Source: Rhabdophis nuchalis
Taxonomy: Eukaryota > Chordata > Lepidosauria > Squamata > Natricidae
DNA: 64,000 bases
Reading direction: 5' to 3'
Assembly: GCA_039707465.1 (NCBI GenBank)
Contig: CM077658.1
Coordinates: 14,018,074-14,082,073, forward strand
Below are positions 12,201 through 27,200 of the stretch, in pieces. Within the stretch, counting starts at the first letter, position 1, and every line of letters starts with the position of its first letter. The notes below the pieces were generated by a model. That model made no database searches. It was not told the origin of the DNA and worked only from the letters and a program-made list of their open reading frames with translations. A program made the position numbers and the translations under genes.

Positions 12201-15200
12201 GTCAGACATCAGTGAGGCAGACAAACAGCTGGAGCCTGTTCGCAGTGTGTGCATGCGCAGGGTTGCCAGAAGAAGGGAACAGCTAAAGAACAAGAGTTGA
12301 CTTGAGAGTGAGGCCACAGGTGGACGATGAATGGCCCCTCCCAGAGGAAATAAAAGAGGAGCGAAAGGAGAGTGGAGTTTGCAGGAGACAATTAGTTCAT
12401 TCCTGCATTCTTATGGCGTCTGAAAGATCTCGGCCTGGCCGCTCTCCAAGCCTGATAAAAGTCGGTAACTGTGAACTATCTTGAAAGACTGTGGGAGGGG
12501 AAAGGCTTTGCTGGAGAGGCATTCACTGTAAACTAAATAAAAGGGGTTTTATCGGGGCGAGGATTCGGCTTCATGCTGCTGGGGAAGCCTAGATCAGAAC
12601 AGGCTACAAGCTCTCCAGCAACTGTTGAATATGTAGATCCAGCTTTTCAATCTTGTTTTTCGGGAGGGGGGTGCAAGGGGTTTAAATGGAGGAGATCCTC
12701 CCAGCGCAGGTGAGACATTGCCTGACCTTATTCTGCTTGCCCGAGCTCTTTTCCTTGGTGTGGGGGCATTCCCGGCCCACCAGCAATGCTTTCATGTCAG
12801 CCACAGAAACTGGAGAGAAAAGTAATTTGCAGGTTAAAGTCTACCTAGATGAAAGACGATTCAGAAAAACAATGAGGAAATATGAAATCCTCAAATCTAA
12901 AAAAGCCATGATTTTGAGGCGGGTATTCTGGCTGCTTTCAAGGTTGACTCAGCCTCCCGCCCTTCCAAGGTGGGTAAAATGAGGACCCAGATTGTTGGGG
13001 GCCAGAGGCTGACTCTGTAAACCGCTTAAAGAGGGCTGGAAAGCACCGTGAACTGGTATATATGTCTAAGTGCTATTGCTTTCCAAGAGGAAACAATCAA
13101 GTCCATTAAAAATAAAACAAGTAAAAAAGGTAAATTCACTAGATTAGGGGTCAGCAATCTGCGGCTCTGGAGCCGCATGTGGCTCTTTCATCCCTCTGCT
13201 GTGGCTCCGTCTCCAGTCAGCACCGCAATTTTGAGAGGAACTTCCAGTTGGTGGAGGGAGGGTGGGGGGGAAGCAGAGAGCGCCAGGAGGAGACTCTATG
13301 GCAAAGGGCGGGTTTTCCAGTCAGCTCCACAATTGAGAGGGCTTTTGGTTAGGACAAGTAAATGAAAAAGGATGCTGTGCTAGGAGGAGACTCTATGGTG
13401 GGGAGACCGGAGTTCCGGCCGGCTGCAGAATTGAACTGGGGGGCTTCCAGTTAGGACCTTTGTGGCTTTTAAGGTTGTTAAGGAGTCTTTTAAGGTTTAA
13501 GGAGTGTTTAAGGTTGCTGACCCTTGCACTAGCCACATAGAACCGTAAACCTGGAAAGGACAAGATCTTAAATCAGGAAAGCATTCGGGGGCAAACTTAG
13601 CACCCCCAATCTTTCCACGCCTCCCTTCCTCTTTGTGGGCGCCACAGCGAAACCAAGTAGCCTTGCTTTTCCATCCATCCCGGGAGCAAAGGGTGAGATA
13701 AATAATCCTGCAAAAGACGGGGGAATCGCCACGCACCTTTCTCCTGCAGGCTCTCAATTGGTGGGTTTTCGACCCCTTCTTCGACATCTCCATAATGGAG
13801 AAATTTATGGTTGGGAGAAAGACGGCAGTACCAGAGCTTATCTGCCAAAGAGAAGAAAAGCATTCCAGGTCCGTAATAGATCTCCTCCATCTTTCAATGC
13901 CAACCGTTCCCACTGCAATGCTGCCTTCCCTCCCGCCACCCTCCCTAGCAGGCGACATTCAGAATGCAAAATGTTAGGAACTCCAAAAGGTTCGTGTTTC
14001 TCTCATTCCCACGCGACGTTTAGGGACTTAGAAGTCACGTATTTCCAAATCTTGCTGTTCGTCTGGCAAAGGAATTGGGGGACCTTGGAGGCCGAGACGG
14101 ATCTGTAGACAGCCCTCGACTTTACAACGGTTGGTTTAGTGACTGTTCCGAGCTACAACGGCACTGAAAACAAACGTGACTTATGACCGTTTGACCCTTG
14201 ACTGTTTGGCTTAAGGGCCCTTGCGGCATCTCCTGTGCCAACTCCTTCATAGCTGTTATGAAGTTGCAATGGTGAGGCAAGGATGGGAGCACATTCTACG
14301 CATCCCTTCGCCTAGAGTCGGATCTCAGATTACCACAGAAGGCTTGTGAGACGTGCACCTTGTTGAAGAATGTGATTTACCATATTTTTCGGAGCTTAAG
14401 ACACACCCTTTTCCCTCAAAAGAGAGGCTGAAAATCTGGGTACTGAAAATCTTATACACGGAATACAGCATTTTTGGCCACTCAAAGCCCCCGCCCCTTC
14501 ACCAAAATGGCCATGCACGGCCTTTAGGAGGCTTCCAGAGAGCTCCTGGGGGCTGGGGAGGGCAGAAATGAGTGAAAAACAGGTTGCTGTTTGCTCAATT
14601 TTGCCCCCACCCCACCCCAGAAGCACTCTATAAGCCTCCTAAAGGCTATGCATGCCCTTTTTTTTTATTTACAGAAAACGAGCCCGTTTTCATGAAAAAC
14701 GGGCCAATTTTTGCTCATTTTTAAAAAAAATTACCTCTTCAAAATCATGGGCTTCTTATACGCCGGTGCGTCTTATAGTCCAAAAATACAGTACTAACAC
14801 AACCTCTATTGTAAGGTTACAGCAGCGGTAGTCAACCTGGTCCCTACCGCCCCCTAGTGGGGGTTCCAGCTTTCATGGTGGGCGGTAGGGGTTTTGTCTG
14901 ATACTGAAGGCACTTTCCTTTTTTTTAAATTTAATTGACTTCCCTACTTTATCAATCACCATTACTGTGGCACCGGTGGGCGGTTACAAAATTTTACTAC
15001 TAACAGAGATACAAAAGAGGGCGGTAGGTATAAAAAGGTTGACTACCCCCGGGTTACAGGAATATAATCTCACAAGTCTCAAAGCACTTACAACCCTCCT
15101 TCCCTCGGTCACATTCAAAGCACAGGTTTCTTCTCCACCCGCCACCCGCCCCCTCAAACCACGAGGACTTGTGCTTTACCTTGCCGACGGCGGCTGCTAA

Positions 15201-18200
15201 TTTTGCGAAACAGCGTCCCTTCACAAAGATGCAGGAGTCTCTGCTGCTGCATCAACTTGATGAGTTCGGGTTTCAGGCGCTCCTTCAATTCCCTGGAGCA
15301 GAAAACGGAGCACAGCTTTTTGTAACGTGGGCTACTGTGACTGCCAGCTGCCACCTAATGCTTGCTTTGCCGCTATGCACTGCAGGGGCAGAGAATGCTT
15401 GGGGAAACGTCCACATTGGGCACAGGCATACACATTCACACAAGCAACTATCTGTCGGAGGTACAGTTGGAGGCCTCCTTACTCACAGGACAGGGACAGG
15501 TAGAATTTCCTCTTGATGCATGCGTTCGGTCTGCCGCAGACGCAGGATCTCGCTGTAGTTGAGGCTGTTCACTCGGCTCTTGAAGAGCTCCAGGGAAGTG
15601 GGCTTCAGGGCCAGGGTTCGGGTGATCTGCTCCCGAACTACTTGCATCACCTGGAGGACGATCCAGAGAGTTACCTGCACAGGCGCCTCTTCTGCATCTC
15701 CCCCCCTCATCACAAAATGTCAATCGGATTGACAATCAATAGTAGGCTGTTGTGGCCCAGCCGGCTCCGGATGAGCTGCTGATGGGCTCCTCTAGTGAGG
15801 AGTCCTATGAGTCTGTTCTAGAGGATCAGGAGGTATCTGGGGCTTGGAGTAGTGGGGAGGATCAAACCCAGTTTGTCCCTGATGTCAGGCTAAGAAGGAT
15901 CGAGAGGAGGCAGTGTCAATTACAAGAGAGCCGAACCCGGAGGAGGTAATCAGTCTCAGCTGCCTAATTGACTGGCCCCTCCCAAGAGGCTTTAAAAGAA
16001 AGCCTCTGTTAAGATAATGGTTGCAGAGAACAACGCATAATTTGCAGAGTCAGATCTTTTGTGTCTCAAGTCGTGGTATATTCTTTTGTCAAGAAGCTTG
16101 TCAGTTCGGGGGAGCAGCCAAGAAGCAATCAGTTTTGGTTATTAGTCTTGTTAAGGAGGGAGTCAGAACAGTAGGCTATACTGCTCTTCTCCTTCTCATC
16201 TTCTCATCTCTCCTACTATCTTCTCCTCTTGGTATCTTATGATTTATCCCTTGTTGTCTGTATCTTCTGACTAATGATTGTAACTATGATTTTATGACCT
16301 AACACTGTTGTTGTTTGTGTGTACACTGAGAGAGTCTGCACTGGAGACAAATTCCTTGTGCGTCCAATCACAATTGGCCAATAAATAATTATGTTCTGTT
16401 CCTTTCCCATTCCCAATCCTAATCCTATTTTATCAGAAAAGTCAATTGGATTGAGATGGGCGGCTATAGAAATTGATTGGTTGGTGGGTTGATTGATTGA
16501 TTGATTGAATAAATGAATGAATAATGTAGATTGTTCCATCATGCAAATATTGGGACAGATTGAGTGAGTGAGTGAGTGAATGAATGAAATGAATGAATGA
16601 ATGATGTAAATCCTTCCATTATGCAAATAATGGGGCAAAGATGAATGAATGAAATAATGAAAGAATGAATGAATGAATGAATGAAGTAGATTCTTCCATT
16701 ATGCAAATGATGGGTCAAAGAGTGTCAGCTTTGGGTGGCTGAAGACTGTGTTTAATCTGAAGAGATCAGGCAGAGACCCCAATGAATACCCTTATTCTAC
16801 CACTCTTCTCTTTCAACCCAGTTCAGACTGACATCCAAACACAACTTAAAAAGGAAAAGAAAAACCCCTCGTACTGGAAACTCAAGAATCTATCAACCAA
16901 ACGGTCCCTTTTAGAGCTGGCTGCAATCCACCTGGGCCTTACCTTGTCAAAATCTTCTTGAGTAGCTCGCATCTCCTTCCAGGTTTTGTTCAGCAGCTGG
17001 ATGCAATTGCAGAAAACCTCCTCAAAGAAGTGCTCTTGGCCAAAGAACATGGGGTAGAAAGCCTGGGCTGTCTCTGAGCCTGCAACAAGAGAATTATTAG
17101 CACAATACTTGAATGGGCCGTGGTGGCGCAGTGGTTAGAATCCAGTATTGCAGGCTAACTTACTGCCGACTGCCAGCAGTTTGATCCTGACTGCTTCAAG
17201 GTTGACTCAGCCTTCCATGTTTCTTAGGTCCAATCAAATGAGGACCCAGATTGTTGAGGACAATATGCTGATTTTTGTAAACCACTTAGGGCTGTACAAC
17301 ATTATGAAGCGGCATATAAGTCTAAATGCTATTGCTTTCGTATAAATGTGGAAAAGTCAAAAAGTTTTGGCAGCAATTGGAGAAAACGATATTTGAAATG
17401 ATGAAGAAAAAAATAATATTGAGATCAGAAACTATTATTGTTGTTAATTAAGGAATCAAAGAATTGATTAGAATTATGATTATAATGAGAAGAATTATAA
17501 TAGCTAGATATTGGAAATTAGAGGTGAATTTTAGAATAGAAGAGTGGTACTGTGAAATGTGGAAACTAGCTTTAAATGATAAAATGACATGTGATATTAA
17601 ATTTAGGAAGGGTGTTTATAAAAGAGACACTTTTTGGAAAACTTGGGAGCCATTTGTGGACTATGCGCTTGGAAATTTGGATGCTTCGACACCTGTACCC
17701 AGAGAACGTGGATTTTGGAGATCGTGAAGATATATCCGAAAAACCAAATCTTCCTTTCCTATGTATAGCACAGGGTGAAATATTGTATTGTAAGGTGTAT
17801 GTAGTTTTTGTTGTAGTGTTTTAAAATTAATAAAATATAAAAATTATAAAAAAAAAAAGATAAATGCTATTGCTTTCTTCTTTTACACAGATGTCTACTA
17901 CTTGTTTCACTCCCTGGTTTTTAATTTCAAGAAACAGTATAATTTAGAATGGGAGAAGTTATGTTTGCTCCTGCTGTCCTGGAGGGGGAATTTTCAAAAG
18001 GCAACACAACAGAAACATGTGTCAAAAATCTATAGTAGCTGAACTGTGAGATAACAAAGCCATTTTCAATTAAAATATATAATTTTAAAAGCAGATCAGT
18101 GCATAAAGATGGAGAGCAGAGTAGACACACTTCATCATCCAACTCTTACCAATCTGTCAGTGCTTCTTCTCAGTCCAATAACACCAAAAAAAGGCTAATA

Positions 18201-21200
18201 AATCCAAAATTACTTCCTGCCCTCCTCTATTTTATGCAGGAATCCCAGGAACAGGATGACTTTCCTGGGATGAGAAACAGGTGACTTACTCTTACTATCC
18301 CTTCTCCTCTTGGCTTACTGAGGAACAGGAGTTTCCAACTTTGGCAACTTTAAGACTTCAACTCCCAGAATTCCTCAGCCACCAGTGGAAGCCATCCCTT
18401 TAAGACTTGTGGACTTCAACTCCCAGAATTCCTCAGCCACCAGTGGAAGCCATCTCTTTAAGACTTGTGGACTTCAACTCCCAGAATTCCTCAGCCACCA
18501 ATGGAAGCCATCCCTTTAAGACTTGTGGACTTCTGGGAGTTGCAATCTACAAGTTTTTAAGTTGCCAAGCTTGGAAAACCCTGCTGTAGAAGATCCTCGT
18601 GGGACCACCGTGTCAACACATTCTGGATGACTAGAAGCAAACCAGATACTCACAGGTCTCCCCTACATGAAGAATCTCACACAGCATAAAGGAAAGTTGG
18701 ATGCTGCTCCGAGCAAACGGACATTCGTGTTTATCTTCTCGGCTGCTGTTCTCAAGAATAAACTAAGATAAAAAAAGTCGGAGGATGTAAAAGTTAAAGA
18801 AGACTAACGCTTAGGGCGGAGTTCAAAACAAAAACAGACAAACGTTGTGGTAGCACAGTGGTTACAATTGCAGGCTCTGCCCCAAAGTCAGGAGTTCGAT
18901 CCTGACCAACACAAAGTTGACTCATCCTTCCATGGTAGGTAAAATGAGGAGCCAGATTATTGGGGGGCAAGAGGCTGACTCTGTAAACCCCTTACGGCAG
19001 GGGTCTCCAACCTTTGCAACTTTATTTATTTATTTATTATTCGGATTTATAAGCCGTACCCATCTCACCACATAGGGACTCGGGGCGGCGCACAGGGAAT
19101 ATAAAATATAAATACACAGATATACAAAAATAAAACATTTATTAAAACTCAATTAAATTAACCCACCCTGCTCTAAAAACCCATATTAAAACCCCTGAAT
19201 TAAAACTTTGGTAACTAGAGGCAGTGCAGTGTCGAGTAAAATCATGCCAGGCCGGCTTGTTGGAAGAAGTGCGTTTTTAACCGCTGGCGGAACAGGCGGA
19301 GGTCCGAGATGACAAAGCAAAGCTGGCTGGAGAAGTCTGGGAGCTGAAGTCCTTCAGACTTAAAGTTGCAAAGGTTGGAGACCCCTGCCTTAAGAGAAGC
19401 CTATAAAGGGGTACGGAAGTCTAAGTGCTATTGCCATTGCTTCTCTGAGTACAAATCCTATTAGTTGATCCCAGAGCCTTCTTATTGTTAGAGAAGACAT
19501 CCAGGAAGCAAGCAGCACTCAGGCAAAGGAGCCGCCTTAGCAGGAAAACCTCTTTCTCTTACCCGGCTGTACGCATTTGGGAAATGCCTGGAGAAATAGA
19601 TCATGCTGTCCAGAGCAAGCAACCCTGGAGGCGTCCGGTGCAAATCCAAGGCAGGGTTACTGTTATTCTGAAAGAGAAGGTGAGTCAGCAAGGTGTGGGA
19701 AAATTCATCCAGGATACAACCCCCGTTCCCACGGCCCTGGCACCCATAAACTCCATAACTGCCAGGCGCAAAGGATCAGGATTGTTCATGGGGTTCAAAG
19801 CACAGAAGAGCTTATTATTGGTACCTAGACACAAGAATCTAGTCCAATAAAGATCCGTGCTAAATTGGTGCTAGGTAAGGACTGGACTTGGGTCTCTTGC
19901 GGCCACGCAATGACTCTACACTGATGACATGTTTTACTCCTCCCTCCAGTTCTGCCTCCTCTTCTGCTACCAGTTTCAAAAAAAAAACATGCACTCAATT
20001 CGTTGTAGCCCCACTCACGTTTGCACCAGAATCTGTCTACTCTATAGCCAGAAGGTTATCACCTTGAAGGCCCTCCATGGCAGGAGTCCAAGCTATCTGA
20101 GAAAGCATCTCCCCCCCAATGGGATTGGCCTGCTCATCCATGCTGTCAGAAGGGGCAGGCTGCGGACCCCATCAGTCAAGGATTTTTTTTTCTGGTGTGG
20201 CTCCTGTTCTTTGTCAAAGAAGGAAGGAAGGAAGGAAGGAAGGAAGGAAGGAAGGAAGGAAGGAAGGAAGGAAGGAAGGAAGGAAGGAAGAGGAAAGACG
20301 GAGGGAGGAAGGGAAGGGTAGGGAGGAAGGAAGGAAGGGAAGGGAAAGGAAAGAAGGGAGGGAGAGAGGAAGGGAGGAAAGGAAGGAGACAGAAAGAGGA
20401 AAGCAGGGATGGATGGATGGATGGGTGGGTGGATGGAAGGTAGGTAGGTAGGTCCTGGCTATGCTCACCAGGGAAAGCCCTCTCCTTAACTTTAACTTTA
20501 ATTTCATTTCATTTCTCTCCTACATCTAATCCGCTTCAAAGCGTCTGAACAGAACTCACCACAAAGCCCAGCTTGCGGAATTCTTTAGCGCAAAGCGAGT
20601 GTCGGCGCTCGGTGTTGTAGCTGCTGGCGGAAGACTCGTTCTCGGACACAAAGGCAGCATGGCGCAAAGACTGGAGCAGGTCCCGTTGTTCCTGCGCATC
20701 GCAAATAACCAGACGTTCTAGTTGGTGGAGGAGGAAGGCAATCGCCACCCAAGGCATCCAACACCCACCCACCCCCAAAAACCCTGAAGAGGAACTCAAG
20801 GCCAGGGAAGAGACCTGGGAATAGGGGTCCATGGGGGCCCTCATCCGACGCTCCAGGAGGTTGAGTGTGAGCGACTGCAGGACGTAGAGGTAGTGAGCCA
20901 TCTCATCTGCAATCGGGTCCGAAGCGTGGACAATGTTCTGGAGGGGAGTCCAAGAGAGGCACAAATAGGACGCGGCCCCATCGTCCCCCTTGGGAGCAAA
21001 CATCTCACTTCCAGAGGTGGGGCTCAGCGAGGACCAACCTGCCTCTCTAACAGAGGTGAAAGCGTTACGGCCAGAAGCGGCAGGTAAGGATAGAGCCAAG
21101 AGACCCTCCGAAAGGTTAAGACTTGGCAGCCAAGGTGGGAAGAAGCAAAGAGAAGCTCGGGGAGGAAGGAAACGGGAGATGCCACCTCCATGCCTACCTT

Positions 21201-24200
21201 GTGGATAAATTGCCGGAGGTTCTTCTCCCCTAGATAGTCCATCATCTCCTAGAAATGGAAAGCAGGCAGTGAGACAACCCTACTACGTTCTCTACCAGGA
21301 CATCCTTCTCGAGCAGGTTGGCTGGGAAGACTTAATGCAAATATAGGCCAATGTCAACCTAAAGATAGAAGGTTTAGAACGTCTGCGTTACCCTTCTTTC
21401 TGCCTCGCCAGCATTGAGGAGGAGAGCAATCAGGAGCGCCATGGCTTTGAGTTGCAGCTGCGTGTTCATTCTAATGAAGAGAATGGCGGGGAGGGAAAGA
21501 CAGAAATTAGACTCTCCGTCTTACACCGGAAGGCTAAAGGAGCCCGGAGGAGGCTCACAAGGTTAGGAAGCTGGGTTTGAGGTGAGCAAGCCCGCCTTTG
21601 AGACCCAAGCGTTGCCGTGGGGTGGAATGGGCTCCCCGCCCTTCGCTTCGGCGTCTGCCGGGGACAGGAAAGGAGGCCCCACCCCGGGCATCCCCAGGGC
21701 CATGGTAGCATCATCACCAGCTAATGCACTGATGGCTAACCTTTTTGTCCTTCCGTGCCAAAATCGCACACACACGCGCATGCCCACAGCCACAATGCGA
21801 TGCCCCCCGCCCCCTGCGCAAGTACGCATGACACCCCCATGCTCCCCCTGTGTATGCATGTCACACACACACATACACCGCTTGTGCCTGACTCCCCAGG
21901 CCCTGTTCTGGACCTAGCAGACCTCCCTGAAGCCTCCTTTGCAAAAATGGCCGTGCAGAGCCTTTAGGAGGCTTCCAGAGTGCTCCTGGGGGCTGGGGAG
22001 GGCAGAAATGAGCAAAAAACAGGCCAGTTTTTGCTCATTTTTGCCCTCCCCCAGCCCCCAGGACCTCCTGACAAAAAATGGGCCCTTTTTTGCAGAGTGC
22101 TAAAACTTTTTTTTTTTTAATTTGCCTCTTCAAAACCTTGCTGCGTCTTATATTCCGGTGCATCTTATACTCTGAAAAATATGGTGGGGGGGGTTTTGTG
22201 TGTGTGTGTGTGTGTGTTGGAAATCCCAAATCCGGGAGACGGCAATGATCCCAAAACAACCGCAGGTGATTGACAGATGTGGATACACCATCATCAGTCC
22301 CTCTCTACAGGCAGAATGCCAGAACGTCGCCACGGCAAACCTTAAAAAAGCTGCATTCCGTTCTGCAACTTTTTTTTGTGCCTCCCGCTCTTCTGACAGT
22401 AAATGAGACCCACCTGCTGTGAAACAACAGGACCCTTTGCGAATCTTGTGGGTTGTGAGGTTTTTTTTTAAATAGAGGTTAGACTGCTGGAAAGCTGCTC
22501 CTTACGGTTCATCCAATGCTTACACTTGCAAGAGGGCAATGAGGCGATCCAGGGTCACCTGTTGCTTCACCAGCTCAAAAAGAGCCCGACTGGTAGGCAC
22601 CATGTTCTCCAAGATAGCCAGGGAAATCTGCTGGATGGAGGCATCCAGGGGACTGATATTGATGTAACTCACAATCTACAGCCAAAGAACAGATGTCAGA
22701 TAATTAAGACAATTGAGAGGGATGGATATCTTCATTCGCTTAATCGCTTTGATTCTTTCCTTTTTTTGCAACAACAGAGTTATAATTTTCTACCATGGCT
22801 GACACTCAATCGTGAATGATATCTACTCATATTATTAAAAAAAACCCACAATTCATATATTTGCTGTGAAAATTATCTACAGACCCCTCACATCGTGGAC
22901 ATAGATTGTTTCAACTCCCACCCTCAAAACGATGCTATAGGGCACTGCAAACCAGAACTAGACACAAAGGCAGTTTCCCCCCCGAATGCCATCACTCTGC
23001 TAAACAACTAATCCTCACAACACTGTCAAATAATTGACTAAGACTGTATTACTATGATTCTTCTCCACCTTCCTGGTATCTATCTCTTCCCACTTATGGC
23101 TATAACCACATTGCTTGTATCTTTCAATTTATATTGTTTTTATTTGTTTGCTGGTATGATTTGATTGCTTATTTAGTAACCTTGACTATCACTAAGTGTT
23201 GTATCTTTTTATTCTTAATGAATGTATTTTATTCTCCTTATGTACACTGAGAGCATCTGCACCAAAGACAAATTCCTTGTGTGTCCAATCACATTTGGAC
23301 AATAAAGAATTCTATTCTATTCTATTCTATTCTATCCCATCCCACCCCACCCCATCCAATTGGATAAATCCCTTGGGCAACTTTTGTACAAGCTAAGCAG
23401 GAAGTCATCAGACAAACAGTTGTGACAAATTGGTTTTCTTGCTTTGAAGCCACCGCGGTCTTGATTCTTAAGCAGCACAGATCCTGTGCTGAATACTGAG
23501 AAATTCTCAGCAAATGATGTGATCTAGAAAATTAACTCGCTCCTAGAAATACAGTTTCTCTTTGGCTTCCATTGAATTGATCCTGAAAAACATCAAGTTA
23601 ATTGTTCCAGAACTAGGCACTCTGATTCTTGCTAAAGAAATGTTGGTAATCTTCTCTACTCCTGGAAGTGGATCTAAGATATGCTTAGAGGATCCTTTAG
23701 CTGCCTGTGGGATCTTCCTGTGGGATTCCCACATCACTTCCCATCTCAAAGTCTTTCTGTCTTTTGTGTCAGCCAAACCACAACAGTGATGATTCAAAGG
23801 GGGGGGGGGGGGGAAATCAACATATAATAGTAAATTGAAGTAAAATCCCTTGGCACACCTTGCATAACGTGACTTTAAGTGCTCATTTTACCCTGAAAGA
23901 TGGAACCTTTAAAAAAAAACTTTCCTGTGCTACTTACTTTGACACGTTTACAGTGCTTTTCTAAATGCCTTAGATTTACAACTCACTTTGTAAACACACC
24001 AATAAGATTTGGTTAACTGGATAGATCAGAAGATAGATCCACAGATAGATGGATGTAGTCAGCCACTTTTCCTAGATGTGATTCGGAAACAGTCTTGAAA
24101 ATAAATATGATGCTTAAGAGAGGGATTTTGTAATACACTAACTTCCTCTTCACTCATTTTAAAAGAAAGAAGAGATAAGAAGAAGAGCAGAAGGGTGTGT

Positions 24201-27200
24201 GTGTGAGAGAGAGGGAGAGAGAGAGAGACGGAGACAGAGACACAGAGACTGACAGACACAAAGAGACACAGAGAGAGACACAAAGAGAGAGAGAGACTGA
24301 CAGACACAAAGAGAGACAGAGAGAGACACAGAGACACAGAAAGAGAAAGAGGGGATCTTATAACCCCCAAAAGAAACATCCATGAAGTCCACATTGCCAA
24401 ACTTGGTTTCACAACTCCACTAAATCCTGAAGAGGAATCTAGAGCCCAGATGTTCTGGAAGGACAGGACCTGCTTCCCTGTGTCATCCCCCTTACCTTTT
24501 TGATGAAAGTGGGGCTAAGGGTCTCCCAGGAAACAAAATCATGTTCCATCAGCTCCACAAAGGCCTTGAGGGTGTACGCCAGAACCTCCCCTGTACTGGA
24601 GTAACAGACAGCAAACAGGGTAAGAGCCAAAGGGCGGGTGGAAGACCATAGGAAGGATGCATTAGAGGAACCTAGGAGGAGAGAGAAGGGACAAAGGAGG
24701 AGAAGAAGAAAAAGGAAAATGTCTCCATAAAAGCCAACAGCCCCGGGAGGCGGGGGGCGGGGTGGGTGGGGAGAAGGCCAAGGCGGCAGAAAGAGATAGG
24801 GCAGACTACTCTAAGGAAAAACTCAAGGGACATCACAATACTGTTGTTGTTGAGAAATGCTTGCTTGTTGTATTATAAGTGTGTACCAGTGGTGGGATAC
24901 GACTGGTATGCCCCAGTATTGGCATACTGGGAGCACCAGGTACCGTTCCTTACCTGTATTTGAGCTCATCGGGGCTTCTGTGCACGGCGCCTGCGCGACA
25001 CTCCGCCGAGCAGCTGGAGCGTCGCAGGCAGTAAGTGCACATGTGTGCATGTGCTGGACGCCTGGCCTCATTTTATTTATTAATTAATCGTATTTGTATA
25101 CCGCCCTATCTCCCCAGTGGGACTCAGGGCGGTGCACAGAAAGAATAAAAAGACAATACATACAATAACAATATAAAAATGGATTAAATTTAGGGGTCTG
25201 TACTAAAATTATGGTTAAAAGCTATTAGAATCACTAAATTAAAAGTATACCATTAAAACTATGCCAGGCCGGCCACATAAAATAGATGTGTTTTTAGTGC
25301 CCGGCGGAAGAGGCATAGGTCCGTGATGGTGCGGAAGTCTGGGGGCAGGTCGTTCCAGAGGGCGGGGCCTGCCACAGAGAAGGCTCTCCCCCTGGGGGTC
25401 GCCAGCCGGCATTGTCCGGCAGACGGCACCCTGAGGAGGCCCACTGGTTAAATTGAGTCAAAAGCAAAGTCTCAACAATATCAAATAGTTTACACAATTT
25501 TCCGTCCTCTTCTTCAGTAAATCACAGTTCACAAGCAAACAGTTATCAAACAGCAAGTCCAGCAGAGAGAGAGAGATGCGCTCTCCTGGCTTCCTCTTAT
25601 AGTTAGAGATAATTGCACTTACTAATTGCACTCTTAACATTCCACCAGCCTTAAAGGTACAATGACTATATATTGTCTACCCAACTATAGGAGTCCACTC
25701 CTAACACAACCTGAGGACAGGGATGGGTTTCACATAATTTTACCCCCCCCCCCCCAGTTCGCTGTGCTTCGCAAATGTCATTGTGCGCCTTCCATGCAGC
25801 TTGCACGCATGTGTGCGGCTTAGAAAACGTGGCTAAACAGGACAGCATAGCCCCGTGGCAAGAGCGGGCCCACCCCCACCCTCAACTGCCAGTTCGCCTA
25901 AACCGATCCGAACCGGCTGAATCCTACCACTGCCTGAGGAGTTGCAGAAAATATCCTAGAAAGAGATGAGAAGGAACTCAGGCCAAAAGCAGCAGCGAAG
26001 CAGCCCTTCCACCTTGAAGATACTCACTTATTATCTTCTTCCACAATCAGGAAGAGCTGATTAAGGCCGTTTCTGCTAATAAACTCCTGGGCAAAGGCCA
26101 CGTCCCGGGACAGGCTGGCCAACTTCTTCAAAGAGTTGGTCTTCACGTCCACGCTGTTGCTTTGAATCCCCCCGTGCAGCTTTGCTGCCTCTTGATCCTG
26201 CCAAGAGATATTTGGGGGAATCAAAGAGGGTGATTTAGCCACGCTTGGAATATCGTTGCATTCAGTGCTGGTCATGTTGCTCCAAAAGGAAGAGGTTCAG
26301 AAGAGAAAGAACAGAAGCCATCAAAAAGGAACTCCTGCCCACTTTGAGGAGGTCAAATAGCCCTCGACTTACAACAGTGACCGAAAACAGTGACTTATGA
26401 CCTTCTTTCACACTCACGACCGTTGGTTCCCCGTGGTCTTATGATCAAAATTCAGACCTTTGGCATCTGACTCATATTTACGACGGTTTCAGGGCCCTGG
26501 GGTCACGTTGACAAGCAAAGTCAATGGGGAAGCCAACAAGCAAAGTCAATGGGGAAGCCAAGATTCACTTACCCACCGCGTGATTAACTTAATTGCAGCA
26601 ATTCGCTTAACAACGGTGGCAAAGACGGTCGTAAACTACGGCAAAATGCACTGAACAACTGTCTCGCTTAGCAACAGCAGTTTGGGGCTCAGCTGAGGTC
26701 TTAAGTCGAGAACTACCGTATTTCCCCAAAAATAAAATTGGGTCTTATATTATTTTTCGCTCCAAAAGGTGGATTGGGGCTTATTTTCTGGTCAGGTCTT
26801 ATTATGGGGGAAATACAATACTAATTGCATCCGTCTGGCTGACGATCTTAACTGGGGCTTATTTTTAGGGTAGGGCTAATATTACGAGCACCCTGAAAAA
26901 TCATGCGAGGTTTTATTTTCTGGTTGGGTCTTATTTTCGGGGAGACAGGATACTGATGGCTATTTTATGGCATTGGGGGGGGGGGGGGTGTAAAGGCATT
27001 TTATAAGGTTTTCTAAAATAATGCATGGAAAGAGTGATAGCTCGGCTCTTCCCACAGAATCAAAACCTTTGTTAATCCAATGACCGGCAATAGTTTTAAT
27101 GCCACTAAAGGAGCACTTATCCCCTCCGCCAGGTTAACTGCAGAGCACAATCAAGGAAGGCTCTTTCAATGAGTTGAAACAACAAGAAATAACCCTGAGA

